Positions 1-12,484 of a stretch of DNA of 64,000 nucleotides are shown piece after piece. The notes under the pieces are model-generated. The model saw only the letters and a program-made list of their open reading frames with translations, was not told the origin of the DNA and searched no databases. This stretch comes from Ophioderma brevispina (taxonomy: Eukaryota > Echinodermata > Ophiuroidea > Amphilepidida > Ophiodermatidae). Both the position numbers and the translations under genes were made by a program. The first letter of the stretch is position 1. Each line of letters begins with the position of its first letter. Location of the stretch: contig JAMKCH010035213.1 of NCBI GenBank assembly GCA_023653785.1, positions 33,892-97,891 on the forward strand. Direction: 5' to 3'.

Positions 1-1870
1 ACTCAGATCCCCGCTGAAGTATGGAAGTATCAAAACAAAAACACCACATACCGCACAATGCGGACCATAAGGACATCGCTCACCATTGAAACTAATCGAA
101 ACACTTTTCTCTTCGACATTGATCCTGAAACAAATCGCTTACGCTCGTAACTACGAACTTCGACACCGTAAAATACGCACTACGCAACTCAACAACGCGT
201 ACGAGCAATTTGTTTCATAAATTAGGATGCGATATAACTCCACAACTCACCATGTGAACGACTTCCACCAACCACACAGACCCCCTCTTAGCATGAAGTA
301 ATTGTGCGCATACCAATTACACGCCCGAATGCACCACAAAAGAACATCGCACACCACTTGTACACTCATGCACCTCAAAAGAAATTAGAATGTTTATGCT
401 TACCCATTCCACTAAGTACATTACTAATACCATACTCTCAAGAACACCATGTCCTGTAGCTGTGCCCACTAGAATCTCTCGTCTCACCAACGACACTCAA
501 AAGTAACCACATTGAGTCCAGTATTGGCATCATCGATGATTCCTTCGATTTATCCTCTCATGCAGAAGCTTAAAACCCATGCATATGGAATCGTACTGTC
601 TATGAAGTGCTTCATCCACAAGCTTGGTCATAAGCGTGGTCAGTTTCCAGCACTATAGTGTAATAAGTTCACTGAGTATAAGGAATCAGTTTTAAAACAA
701 CGAAATTCAGGGGGGGAGAAAGGGAAAAATGTTTTCCCCGGTGGCAAAAAACAAGAACATGCATTTTTCCAAAACATAGTTGCTATCTATGCACTGTGAA
801 AGTCAACACACAGCGATCCCTCACGCCATAAAAATGCGATTGAACGAACCGGATTTGAACTCCTTCATATTGTCCCCTTTCTCCATTATACACTTCGGTC
901 CGTGACGAAAATATCACCTGTAGCAGTTTTGGCATTGAAGACAGTCGTTGACGCCCTATCCGGATAGGGCGCTTGCACGGCAGGTCAATAGATTAACTTG
1001 GCCAGCCTGCCTCCATAACAACCAAGCATCAGAGAATACAAAGGAACACCTGCATAAATAACATAAATGTTTCAGTGGAACCAGGTGCATGTATGTATTC
1101 TTCTCATGCTTGGTTTGATCTGGAGGGCAAACAAAGTCCATTCAACATAAATTTTTAGCTCTTGCAAGGGCCCTATAGGGGTTGCTGGTATGGGACGCAC
1201 TCAGATAGGTATAACGTAAACGTAAACCATAGAGAAGTGTAACTGTCCATATATCAATATCCTTTTTAGACTAGACTATCATGCCGATCAATGCGAAGGC
1301 GATAAGCAAGGACACTAAACAATGAGTAACAACATTCAACACCCCAACAATGCGAAAGCTGTGCGTCAGGCCTGAATAGGCGAAAGCGGTCACCGTGACC
1401 AGGCACAACCTTGGACGTTACCAGACCAGACAATGACTCCTCCTTGTCAAGGCCGTTTATACTTTAGCTCGATCCTTTTTTTGGGACCTCGCGATATAAA
1501 CGGGATTTGGTCAAAATTTCAAAAGGCCTAAAGGACTATGTCGATTATTGTATAGGCGGCCTGCTTGTCCCCCCCCCCATATTTCAACCTTCTTGAGTGT
1601 TTATTTCATCTATGCAAATGTTTAAACTCCTATTCCATGATGCTTAAATCATGTAGTACACGTGCAGTCCTTTTTGGTTTTGTTTAATTTCAATTTTGTA
1701 AAATGTAAAATATTCGCGGTAGGGTAAATTTAAGTAGCAATTTAACACAGAAAGTTTTAACTGGAGCAGGTATAACTAAGGACTCTAAATTCATAAATAT
1801 GTAATTATAAACAAGCTTTGTATCGGCTACAGAATTACTTAACATCCTCAAAATACAAATAAAAATATTG
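1..1870. other. Stretch without recognised gene
   Basis: No ORF of convincing length or family resemblance is visible on either strand. The only structured item I see is a tRNA-like block near 842-905 on the minus strand, listed separately. A short C-run lies near 1570. I see no tandem array. Confidence 0.5.
842..905 (-). repeat. Possible tRNA-derived SINE head (weak)
   Basis: Read on the minus strand, the block holds an A-box-like stretch around GTATAATGGAGAAAGG. About 25 bases downstream is a B-box-like AGTTCAAATCC, close to the polymerase III consensus GGTTCRANTCC. I could not fold a complete cloverleaf by eye, so this is more likely a decayed SINE head than a tRNA gene. Confidence 0.3.
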
Positions 1871-2242
1871 TTAATTTACTATGTTGTTATACTTTAATTT
1901 ATACCGTTCGTTTACAATCTTACATCTATCTATTGCATTGGTGCTGGAACCGGACTTATAAGGTACACATACATATCCAGGGTTAATCAAAGGAGATGTC
2001 ACATGTTTCACATTAAAAATCGCATCGCGCAATAATCTTTTACTAGGGTGGGCATATGCTACCATTTTTTTTTTTTCAAACGAGTATAATGCTATGGTGA
2101 TTTTTGCTGCTAAAATGAATCTGGTAAGTATCTTGATGTCAAATGAATTTTGTATATGGTTCAGGGATTTTAATTTTGCATGTAAATTCAATGGGGAAGG
2201 TGCAATTTCAGACATAACTTCAAAAATCAATATTCTTCTCAA
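1871..2242 (-). other. Unidentified minus-strand ORF in a repeated sequence
   Basis: An open frame of 123 codons on the minus strand that I do not recognise. The segment near 1900-2020 resembles the segments near 4130-4215 and 8000-8075, which belong to the two copies of the large tandem duplication downstream. All share a core around ACATATCCA followed by TTAATCAAA. On the minus strand this core encodes a GYV-containing peptide in both this ORF and the one at 7655-8050. That makes it likely to be a diverged third copy of an unidentified transposon rather than a host gene. Confidence 0.25.
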
Positions 2243-3052
2243 CCTATTTTGTCAGAAACTCAACACAGCAGCTTGCTTTTTATATATTCTATAAATATTG
2301 ACAAAGGAATAATTAATAATTTATTTGAATGGGACTGCATTACCCGTTGTTAATGACGTGTTTAGCAACATAAAAGGAGGTCAGTATTCTCAATCAGGAT
2401 CTAAAGCGCAACCTTCACCTGGAGATTTGGATGAAACTCAAGAGAGTGGATTGTTACCGAACTCACTATGCGTGTAACTATAACCACGCACCCATGACTT
2501 GTTCAGCTACAATCGTCTGTTTGGTGGATAGCTTCCGCCAGCAATATGGCAACGCACCATGATCAAGTGTTTAAAGGGGGGGGAGAAGGTCGTACCTTAA
2601 CAACTGTCCCAAGTTATGGCCTTGCTGATATTATCGTCCACGTTTTGGATGACGGAAGCAGAGGACCCCGCTTTAACATTTTTAAAAAAAATCACGAGTA
2701 AGAGTGCTATGCGTTCATGAAGCTAGAAATTGTATTCTTTGGACAAAGCCAATCTCCACAAAACCCAAGAGGAAAGAAAGAGGTGAGAGATGCTCCAAAC
2801 CTACCCAACTTCAGCTCTCGACAGATTCTTAATCAGGCAATACCTAAGGAACAGATGAAACAGTGAATAAACATTACATAGCCCAATACAAATACATAAT
2901 ATGGAATTAGTGGTTTGTTGTCACCATTGTGCCCAAATTCCCGAATTTATAGGTACACATCTCCGCATGGGTACATGTATGTCCATACAGATTTCTCGTG
3001 GCGTAATTCCAAACTATTCAGTTTAATTATTGACTACAAATTCTTCTTGCAG

Positions 3053-3167
3053 GACAAAGAACTGATAGTGGAAGGATATGACCCACATCTTGCTACTTCC
3101 GCTCGGAGACCGAAGGATTTTTGCTGCCCGGCCCGGCAGAAGATCCAAGACAATCTTAGAGAACCAG
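3053..3167 (+). other. Exon-like segment, family uncertain
   Basis: A pyrimidine-rich tract ends in TTCTTGCAG at 3052, a good splice acceptor. An open frame follows, encoding DKELIVEGYDPHLATSARR and onward. The stretch SARRPKDF...RQKIQDNLRE loosely resembles the region around the third CuB histidine of hemocyanins (consensus near RDPxFxRWHxxID), but the histidine itself is not visible. It lies on the same strand about 10 kb upstream of the hemocyanin-like blocks, so it could be an upstream exon of that locus. The frame runs on to a stop near 3247, across the point (about 3168) where the first duplicated unit begins. This is a weak call. Confidence 0.2.
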
Positions 3168-6100
3168 AGAATCCCAATAAGAATGATATGTTTGTTTTTA
3201 CTGTTACTGTAAAACAACTAGGAATTGCATCCGTTCTGGATTTGTAACAAAGTAAATTACTTGTATAGGCCTATTAATGGGTACAGTGATATTTGTGTAT
3301 TGTGATTAATCACAAACCCATTAATCAAAATTCTTCGAAGTAGCTTACAACAATAATTCACCACCGAAGGCCGTGGTCATTGAACTTGGCGGTTTTGTTT
3401 GTAATCCTCAAGAAAAGGGTAATTCCAAACGTCTCAATTTAACGCGCACAATATATCCGCGAGCTGTGATGATAGACAAACGGTGGGGGTTGTATCACTG
3501 GCAAGTAGGCCTATTGTTATTTATATTTGGTCTTCTAAAGCAATATGTTATCCAATCAATGGTTCCTCAATTGATATCTGATCGGCGCTGAGGAAGGGAC
3601 AAAAACCCATATGTAACTTTCAAAGGTCAAATTAAAAACCTCATTAGTAAGAAGTGGCCCAAATCGGACTGATTTTCAATTATAAAACCGATCTCTTCAT
3701 TTGTGATCACCAGAACATGAAAGAATTCATCGTTGAAATGTTCTCTGCCTATTACGATTTTGATAGCACTCACTCCTTCAAAAGATAGTCTAACCACGTA
3801 AATGTTTGCTATTATACGCCCCCTGGAATTTTTCTGTGGAATGAGTTGGGGTTCTTGTACAAAACCATGGGAGATAATTCCTTACAATCCATTAAGGTCT
3901 ATAACGAAAATGTGACCAAATCACCAACAGCCAGTCGTCTGACAATTGCCTTGAAAAACTCAAGTCCACTTCTTTGCCTGGGAACTTCCAATGGGAGGTC
4001 ATTTACGTTCTTGAACATTTCCTAAGCTATGTCCTCGACCTATCCGGCGATTGATCACACTCTTCAACAAGCTTCAACAGATAGTTAAACCAACAGAATA
4101 ATGTTGATTATTATTGGGGAGAAGATGGTTTGTTACATCTACATTCGTCCTGGACCAGGGCCTTAAAGTAGACTACCAAGGTTATAATCAAAGAGACGGT
4201 CACATGTGCACTTCAACAAAATCGGCAATAATATTTTACAGGTATAGTGTGATTATATTTATTGATAATAGCAAATTGTCTCCCTATACAGGACGTGGCG
4301 AAAAGTGCCCTATAAAACTATGGAGTTAATTAATCAAATGATGATATGGTCAGGAAAGGGCATACAATTTGGCTGTAAACACGGGCTTCACCCTCTTGGA
4401 CACAACCTTTTATCTGTCGTCGGAACTGATCCCGATGGCCGCTAAGACAAGGGATTGGTGTACTTGGCGGTTCCAGAAACAGCCAAGAGGGATCAGTCTT
4501 TTACACGTATCATCGATGATATATAGTTCTTGATTGATATGTACAGATGTTACTTCCCACTTACAGGTAGGTAAATTCTGAGACATAAGATACTGTCTAA
4601 AGAGCTGTCAGTGGAACATCCAGTCGTTTCTTAATCCATTAGTGAACAAACACGGGGCTATTTAAAATATGCGTCCTTACACAAAGAAGAAAGCCAATTG
4701 ATGTCTTAAATGTTTGCTAATCGTAAGGCATATTCTAGCTAAACTGTGCCAATTAATGACCTTGATGAGAGTATGGTCGGACAGGAATACACGTAAAAGC
4801 ATTAAAATGTTTGTCATTTCCAGAAGTAATTTAAAAACTAAGGATAAGACAGCTCATCAAATGCTGTTCTTCTGGATCATAACTCTAATGTATTCTTATT
4901 TGCAATTGTTTCCTATTCAATCAGTGATTCTTATTTATGCCTATTCAATTCCAAATCCAGTCGTTTTGAATGTAATGTCGAACACCTTTAAAATCTAAAA
5001 TTTAAAAAAAGAAAAAACCTAAAAAATTAAAAAAAAAAAAAAAAAAAAAAAATAAAATGTTTATGTTGCCAACAACAAATAAATAGAGGAAAATATTCGC
5101 AATTTTACCATCTCTTTTATTGTACAGTTTCCAATCTGATTGTGGGACAAGTTTCTTCTACAAAACAAGCAACAGGCTGCAGCAAGAGCAAACAAAATAA
5201 AACTATGTGTATATCTGCGGCTTAATTCAAAAATACGTGCACGTCTCATTACACGCACAAAACGTTCTCTCACATAATTCCATCTTATTTGGATTTGCAA
5301 TGGCTTGCTAGTTCATCTTGAGTCGCAATTAAGTTCTGCTTCTCATTTATCGTGCCATAAATGGTCTTTGCAACCTGCCTACATCAAGTGGACTTCTGGG
5401 GGTTCATTCATAGAATTATCAACTCCTAGTGGTGAACCCCGGAAACTGTTCTTTTCAGGCGAATGATAATCAAATGAGGCTACGCTAAACATCTGTGTCT
5501 TTTCTAATTCCTGTCTTTTTAACTCACTGTTGTCTTCTTTTTCTATCCACTGTGTTTTTTCATGCCCCGTCAGAGGACACACTCTGATGCCAGTCTGGAA
5601 CACGTGACCTCTCATGTAGTGGCAGGCCTCATCCACGGAGTCAAGTCAGAATCACACGCTACGACCGTTCCAGTTCTGAACATTGCGGCTACAACTTAGC
5701 TGCACACACCGATGAGAGCTATACACTGGATTGCCACCTGTGCTAGTAACGCAGCCCAGTGGAACCAAATTTCAACATCACTGTAGACTCCACCTGGACT
5801 GGGCAAAGACCCAAATGAAGTGTTCATGTCACCAACCTGTCTACAGGCCACCTAACAATCGGCTTCAAGCAGACTTTCTACCACTTATGGTGCACACCTT
5901 GCATTTACGCTGGTAACTTTACAGTCATTAGAGTACCTGTGGTTACAGGCATACCAATCCTGACGGAGATACCCTAGAGGACTGGGCCGCAAAATCCGGT
6001 GTACAACTTATGCACGACCCCAAGCAACGACAGTTTATACTAGGACTACAAATCCGACCTTGTTTTGAAAAATGGCCACTATTTCTGTTCATCGTTAATG

Positions 6101-7062
6101 TTCTTGACCGCTTTCCGAAGTCCATCACACAGACCAGTAAAACCGAGAGATCGGGGAGCCTTGCTAAGCCGGACCAAAACAAAGCCAGTGAAAAGGTGGT
6201 GGAACTTCCGCAAGGCAAACTGGGAGCCAGTTACGAAAACCTGGTGGATTAGAAGTGCCCAACCTCCCGACACAAACACTCCTCCAACCTGGCAATCTCC
6301 CAAGACTATGTAAACTCTTATAATATAGCAAAGAAGACCCATCCCACGTGGCTGGCCGTCGCAGTTATATCCAATACTGCGATGAGGAATGTGACACTAT
6401 TTACAATGATTTCCTGAATCTGAACCCGGGGAAGAAGCGTCATCCAAGGCGTCAAATCTGACAAACTGCTAGGACAAGAAACGTCGCGAGCGCTGAGAGG
6501 GAACTGATTTCACTCATTCTAGCGGGAAGGCCTGGAAGACTATTAAACCGCATCACCGGCATGAATTTCCAACCATCGAAATGTCCCGTGACTGCCAACT
6601 TAATTGCAGAGCAACTCCTCTCAAATGGTCGTTTCAAGAACGTATAAGGATCCCACTCGCTCTGTCAAAAACGAGATTAACCTAAACTTCGGGTCGAGCC
6701 CCGGCGTGGACGGCTCAATTTTCCAACATCCTTTTCACTAGATGAGCTTACCTCTGCTAAAGCAACTAAAAGAGTGGAAAAAGACCCAGGGCTGATTACC
6801 ATACCAGCGGAAGAGTTCCGGATGGTGCAATGCGGCCCACGATTGGCTCTATAATGGCCTCACATGTTGCCTTACCTCCTTACCAAAGATCTGGAGGAGG
6901 GCTACTCTCATCACATCCTCAAAACCAAACAAGCCTGTCGACAACGCTAAGAACTGCCGCCCAATATCACTACTGTGTGGTCTCCTTTAAATCCCTAAGC
7001 GGAGATCCTGGCACGGCTGGAGCCGTCGTAGAACCCCATCGCCTGGCGAAACCAAGCAGGAT
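3168..7062. repeat. Large tandem duplication, unit A
   Basis: First copy of a unit of about 3.9 kb that recurs immediately downstream. It starts at ATCCCAATAAGAATGATATG and ends inside the reverse-transcriptase region of a LINE. The first 2.2 kb or so is AT-rich DNA of unknown origin with a poly(A) run at 5029-5052. The rest is the endonuclease and the early reverse-transcriptase part of the LINE. Unit A and unit B align end to end but differ by frequent one- to few-base insertions and deletions, more than by substitutions. Confidence 0.9.
5560..7062 (+). mobile_element. Non-LTR retrotransposon 5' part, broken (copy A)
   Basis: Fragments of a LINE polyprotein appear in shifting frames. The endonuclease region contains a YAGNF-like piece (for YAGDFN) near 5910 and NPDGDTLEDW near 5955. 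A linker reads FPKS near 6115 and a conserved WNFRKANWE lies near 6200. Early reverse-transcriptase text includes SSPGVDG near 6700 and a PAEF-like piece near 6805. The order matches endonuclease-reverse transcriptase LINEs of the Jockey-like group; the exact clade is unresolved. No frame stays open for long, so this copy is dead or badly sequenced. It is cut at the duplication breakpoint, before the reverse-transcriptase catalytic core. Confidence 0.8.
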
Positions 7063-10000
7063 CCCAATAAGAATGATATGTTTGTTTACTGTTCTAAACA
7101 ACTTAGGAATGGCATCCTTTCTGGATTTGTAACTAAGTAAATCTCAAGTAATTTAGGCCTATTAATGGGTACAGTGATATTTGTGTATTGTGATTAATCA
7201 CACCCATTAATCAAATTTCTTCGAAGTAGCTTACACAATAATTTCACACCACTCGAAGGCCGTGGTCATTGAACTTGGCGAGTTTGTTTTGACTCTAGAA
7301 AAAGGGTTAATTCCAAACGTCAATTTAACGCGCACAATATATCCGCGAGCTGTGATGATAGACAAACGGTGGGTTTACTCACTGGCAAGTAGGCATTGTT
7401 TTATTTATATTGGTCGTTCTAACGCAATATTTTATCCAATCAACTGTGTCCTAAATGTATCTGACGGCTCTGGGAAGGAAAAAACCCATATTAACTTCAA
7501 AGGTCAAGAAAACCTCATTATTAAGAAGTGTGCCCAAATACGTGACTGATTTTTCATTATAAACCAGATCTCTTCAGTTGTGATCACCAGACCATGAAAA
7601 TTCATCGTGAAATGTTCTCCTATTTAATGATGATTTTTGATAACACTCAATCCTTCAAAGATGTCTAACCACGGTAAAATTTTGCCTATACGCCCCCTGG
7701 AATTTTCTGGAATGAGTGGGGTCCCGTGTAAAAACCATGGGATATAGCCTTACAATCCATAAGGTCTGATCAACGAAACTGTGACCAATCACCACCATCC
7801 AGTCGTCTGACAATTGCCTTAAACTCAGATTCACTTCTTTTCCTGGAACTTCCAATGGGAGGTCTTTACGGTGAACATTTTCATAAGCTAGGTCCTCTCT
7901 CCTATGGCATTGAATCCACGCCTTCAACAGCTTCAACAGATAGTTAAAACCACGAATAAATGTTGATATTATTGGGTGAGCAGATGGTTTGTTACATCTC
8001 CATGAGTCCTGGAACGGGCCTATACAGTATACATATCCACGTTTAATCAAAAGAACGTCCTCATGTTCAACTCACACAATGTGCAAAATATTTTAACAGT
8101 ATAGTGTGATATATTTTATTGATATAGCAAAATTGTCTCCCAGACAGGAAAGTGGCGAAAAAGTGCCCAGAACTATGGAGTTATTAATCAACTGATGTTA
8201 TGTCCAGGAAGTCATACAATTGGCTGTAAACAGGGCTTCACACCTCTTGGACACAACCTTTTCTCTGTCGAACTGACCCGATGGCCGCTACATACAAGGT
8301 GTGGTGTACTTGGCGTTCCAGAACAGCAATGAGGGATCCAGTCTTTTACACGTATCATCGACTGATATATAGTTTCTATGATATTACACAGATGTTACTC
8401 TTCCCACTTAATGTATGTCCATCTGAGACCTAAGATCCTGTCGAAAGGATGTCAGTGGAACATCCAGCGTTTTCTTCAATCCATTATTGAACAACCCACG
8501 GGCTATTTTAAAATATGCGGGTTATTAATCAAAGAAGCCAATTTATTTCTTAATGTTTGATATCGTAATTGCATATTTAGCTAAAATGTGGCCAATAATG
8601 ACCCTGAATGAGAGTATGCGGACAGGAATACACGTAAAAGATATTAAAATGTTTTGTTCATTTCCAGAAGTAATTTAAAAAAAACTAAGGATAAGACAGC
8701 CTATCAAATGCTGTGATTCGGATCAGAACTTCTTAATTGTATTCCTTATTGCAATTTGTATTCCAGTCAATCAGTTTATTCTTATTATTGCTAGTCAATT
8801 CAAAATCAGTCGTTTGAGCTAAGTGTTAGCACAACTAAATATAAATAATAAAATCAATCGTAAAGTCCAGTATAACATTAAAATAAAAATTCTTTAAAAG
8901 TTTATTTTCCAACACAATAAATGATGAAATATCGCAATTTTAATCAATCTCTTTTCTGTACAGTTTCAAATCTGATTTTTGGACAAGGTTTTCTACAAAC
9001 AACAACAGGTGCAGACAAGAGCAAACAAAATAAAAACTATTTGATATACTTTCGGCTTTTAATTCAAAAGACGGCTGCACGTCTCATTACACGCACAAAC
9101 ACCTTCCTCTCAACATAATTCCATTCTTATTTGATTTGCAACTGGCTGTCTAGTAGGTTCATTGAGACGCCAATAAGGTTCTGCTTTAAACTTATCGTGC
9201 CATAAAATGGTCTTGCAACTGCCTTACATCAGTGGACTTTTGGGCGGATTCAAGATTATCAACCTCCTCGTAGGGAGCCCCGGAATGATCTTTTAAGCGG
9301 CGAATGTTAATCAACTGAGGCTACGCAAACATCTGTTGTCTTTTCTAATTCACTGTCTTTTTAACTCATGTTGTCTTCTTTTTTTTTATCTCACTGTGTT
9401 TTTATCATGCCCGTCAGAGGCACAATCTGATGCCAGTCTGGAACACGTGCCCTCATTAGGGAGGCATCACCGGATTCAAGTCAGAACATCACACGCTACT
9501 GACCGTTCCATTCTGAACATTTGCGGCTACAATCTAGCTGCACACACGAGAGCGCCTATCCATGGATTGCCCACTTGCTGTTAAACTCAGCCCAGTGGAA
9601 CCCAATGCAACTCATCTGACGAGTCCACCCTGGAATGGGCAACGACCCATAATTGCAGCGTGTCATGCACCAATGTCTACAAGCCACCTAAACACCGGCC
9701 TTCAAGCAGACTTCTCTACCCAATTATGGTGCACCTTGCATTACGCTGGTGATTTACAGTCATAGCATACCTGTGTTACAGGAATACCAATCCTGACGGA
9801 GCTACACTAGAGGGAATGGGCTTCCAAATCGGCGAACAACTTTTGCACGACCCAAGCACCAGGAAGTTTATACTCTGGAATACAAATCCCGACCTTGCTT
9901 TGAAAACATGGCAATATTTCTGTTCATCGTAATGTTCTCAGACCGCTTTCCGAAGTCCCAACACTGACCATCACTGATCGCTCGGGAGAGCCTTGCTAAG

Positions 10001-10863
10001 CCTTTAACAACAAAGCCAGTGAAAAGGAACTTCCGCAAGGCAGACGTGGGACAGTTTAAGAACCTGTGGATTCAGAGTGCCCAACCTTCCGACACAACCT
10101 CCTCCAACCTGGCCAATTCTCACACAGCACTATGTAAACTCTTTATTAATATAGAAAAAGAAGACCATCCCAAGTTGGCTGCCGTCGCAGGTATATCCCA
10201 TCTGGGATGAGGAATGTGATTACTCTTTAACAATGATTTCCTGAATTCTGACCCCGGGGAAGAAGCGTCATCCAAGGCTTCAGATATGACAAATGCTTGC
10301 GACCAGGAAACGTCGTGATCGCTGGGAGGAGACGGTCAGGGAAGGCCTGGAAGACTATAAACCGCCTCACCGGCAGGAATTTCCAAACCATCGAAAGGTC
10401 CGTGGATCTGCAATTTAATTGCAGAGGCAACTCCTCTCAAATGGTCGTTTCAAGAACATTGATAAGGATCACTCGCTCTGTCAAAAAAGGGATCACCTAA
10501 CTTCGTCGAGCCCCCGGCGTGGACGGGGTCACTTTCAACATCATTTCTCACTGGATGAGCTTACCTCCTGTGATCAGCCAACTAAAGAGTGAAAATCCCA
10601 GGGGCCTGATTACATACCAGCGGAGTTCCGGATGCATGCGGCCCACGATGTCTATAATGGCTCCACATTGTTGCCTTACTCCTTACCCAAGATCTGGGGA
10701 GGGCTACTATCACATCACACTCCTCACACCAAACAAGCCTGTCGACAACCCTAGAACTGCCGCCCAATATCACTACTGGGTGTCCTTTAAAACTCCTTGA
10801 GAGGATGATGCTGGCTCGGCTGGAGCCCATTGTCGATCCCCATCTGCCTGGCGAACAAGCAGG
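7063..10863. repeat. Large tandem duplication, unit B
   Basis: Second copy, slightly shorter than unit A. The upstream junction joins CAAGCAGG of the LINE to ATCCCAATAAG, the start of the unit. At the downstream end the same CAAGCAGG runs on normally into the LINE (ATTCGTCGTGG). The junction therefore shows that the unit, which includes non-LINE flank, was copied head to tail after the LINE had inserted. AGGAT is shared near the breakpoint, which would fit microhomology-mediated duplication. Confidence 0.9.
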
Positions 10864-12240
10864 ATTCGTCGTGGACGGAGCACTGTCCACCAGCTTGTAA
10901 AACTCACAAATAGTATTGAGGAAAACTTGAAAAGCGTGTAAGGCAGCTTCATCTGGTGGACCTTACTGGCGCATACGACACGTGTGGCACCAGACCCTGA
11001 CACTCGAGCTCTCAGGACCACCCCGGATAGTACCTTGTACAATTCATATGAAATGCTTGCAAACCGGTTAAGGGGTTTATTCTCAACGACCTGTGATGGA
11101 CAGAGTAGTCGTCCTGCGTCGTCTGAGTACCACAAGGATCTGTACTGGCTCCCAGGCTGTTCAACTGTATATCAAGCGATTTACCTCACACAAACATGAG
11201 ACAATATGGCTACTCCACTCCACTCGGACAGCCGCTGGACTGAAGTAGAATGTACACTTACTGCAGGTATGGCCCTACTTGCAGCATGTCTGAAGACCTG
11301 GAGACTGAAGGTGAGTGAAGCCAAGACCACGGTAATGCCTTGCCACCTCAACACCAAAGAGGCTAATCGGCCAGGCTTCCAATCAACCTCAACGGAGCCC
11401 TCTTACATCAATCCTACACCAACCATCTGGGAGTTGATAGCTGACCGGCAGCACCTCGAGTCCGTTATATCGCCCAAGGGTATATTGGAGGATAACTACT
11501 TTTCCGACTTGCTGGATCCTCTGGGGTGCCAGCCCAACAACTCTAAACACCACGCCTTTGGCTCTGGTCTACAGCGCTGCTTGAATATGCAGCCCCAGCA
11601 TGGTGCAACAGCTCTTCACACAAAGAAGTGGGACAGTACTCAACGAGACTTGAGAACCATTACTGGTTACCTCCGTCCTACTCATCCTGAGTTTCTACCA
11701 GTGCTTTCAGGCATTGCACCGGCAGATGCTTCAGGAGAGAAACACCACACGACACAAAAATTGTGAATAAGGCTCGCGTACAAACAAGACACACGCCTGG
11801 CGTAACACTGTCAAGAAATCACACAAAAGCTCGGTAACAGAGACCTGCTGCTCGTCGACCTTTCTGTCAGACACCGCTGCTAAACCTCCAGCTCCACATT
11901 CACATCTTAAAACATGGAATCATGCTGGTTAGTACTTCAAGACCAGATTAACTCACTATTACACCTATGACAGAACTAACACCTGGTAGCATGGTAGCAA
12001 TCTTCCACGCACGGAAGTTTCCCTTAAACGGATTCGCCAGGAGTCGGTCAGCTTTCAACTCGAATATGCACCGATGGGGGGCATGCGGCCATCGCAGCTG
12101 CCAACTGGTTCTCCATCACAGACTGCGGATAAAATTCTCATTGAGTGCCCTACCTTCGTCCACGGTGACATGATTCCAACCCCCAACCAATCAAAATGAG
12201 CTGGCTCACCGTTTACGCATTTAGCCTGCTTGCCTCATAC
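9400..12240 (+). mobile_element. Non-LTR retrotransposon, endonuclease-RT ORF2-like, decayed
   Basis: The more complete copy of the same LINE. Visible in order are: endonuclease pieces (PPK and YAGDLQS near 9690-9770, NPDGA near 9790), a linker, reverse-transcriptase text PGVDG near 10513, QAGFRRGRSTVHQLVKLT near 10857, and the motif-A-like VDLTGAYDT near 10955. A long open stretch at 11206-11766 holds the connector domain (TKKWDS, LRTITGYLRPT, LPVLSGIAPAD). A tail SPSQTADKILIECPTF near 12105-12160 resembles the cysteine-containing C-terminus of such elements. The expected YADD catalytic motif near 11200-11220 is missing: the sequence passes from QYGY straight to LHSDSRW. The element cannot encode an active enzyme as written. 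Confidence 0.85.
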
Positions 12241-12289
12241 GACAAGAAGAAAAAGTGGATCTTTTAAAATTGTAAAAACAGTCTCGAAC

Positions 12290-12460
12290 TGGCTGTGTCC
12301 ACATCAAAAATCTTCTGTTTATGCCAAAAGTCGTATCGGTAATGGGGGGACAGAGACTTACCATTTTGCACCTAAGCTCTGGAATCACTTTTGATTAGTA
12401 TCCATGCGTTCTCGCTTATCTTACAACATGCCATCAAAACTTTTCAGTCTGATGTCTATT
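12290..12460 (+). mobile_element. 3' scrap of a second LINE
   Basis: In one + frame, 12332-12391 encodes IGNGGTETYHFAPKLWNHF. FAPKLWN is a hallmark near the C-terminus of many non-LTR reverse-transcriptase polyproteins, where the family text is close to APKLWNSLP. Flanking frames are closed. It directly follows the larger LINE but is in the wrong order to be its tail, so I treat it as a separate insertion. Confidence 0.6.
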
Positions 12461-12484
12461 AGTGGGTGAGCCCGGCATGTTGGT

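Noticed and set aside
7655..8050. 131-codon minus-strand frame in unit B
   Set aside because: The equivalent part of unit A is closed, and the region is an indel-rich copy of unidentified repeat DNA. A decayed transposon frame is possible, but no family could be named.
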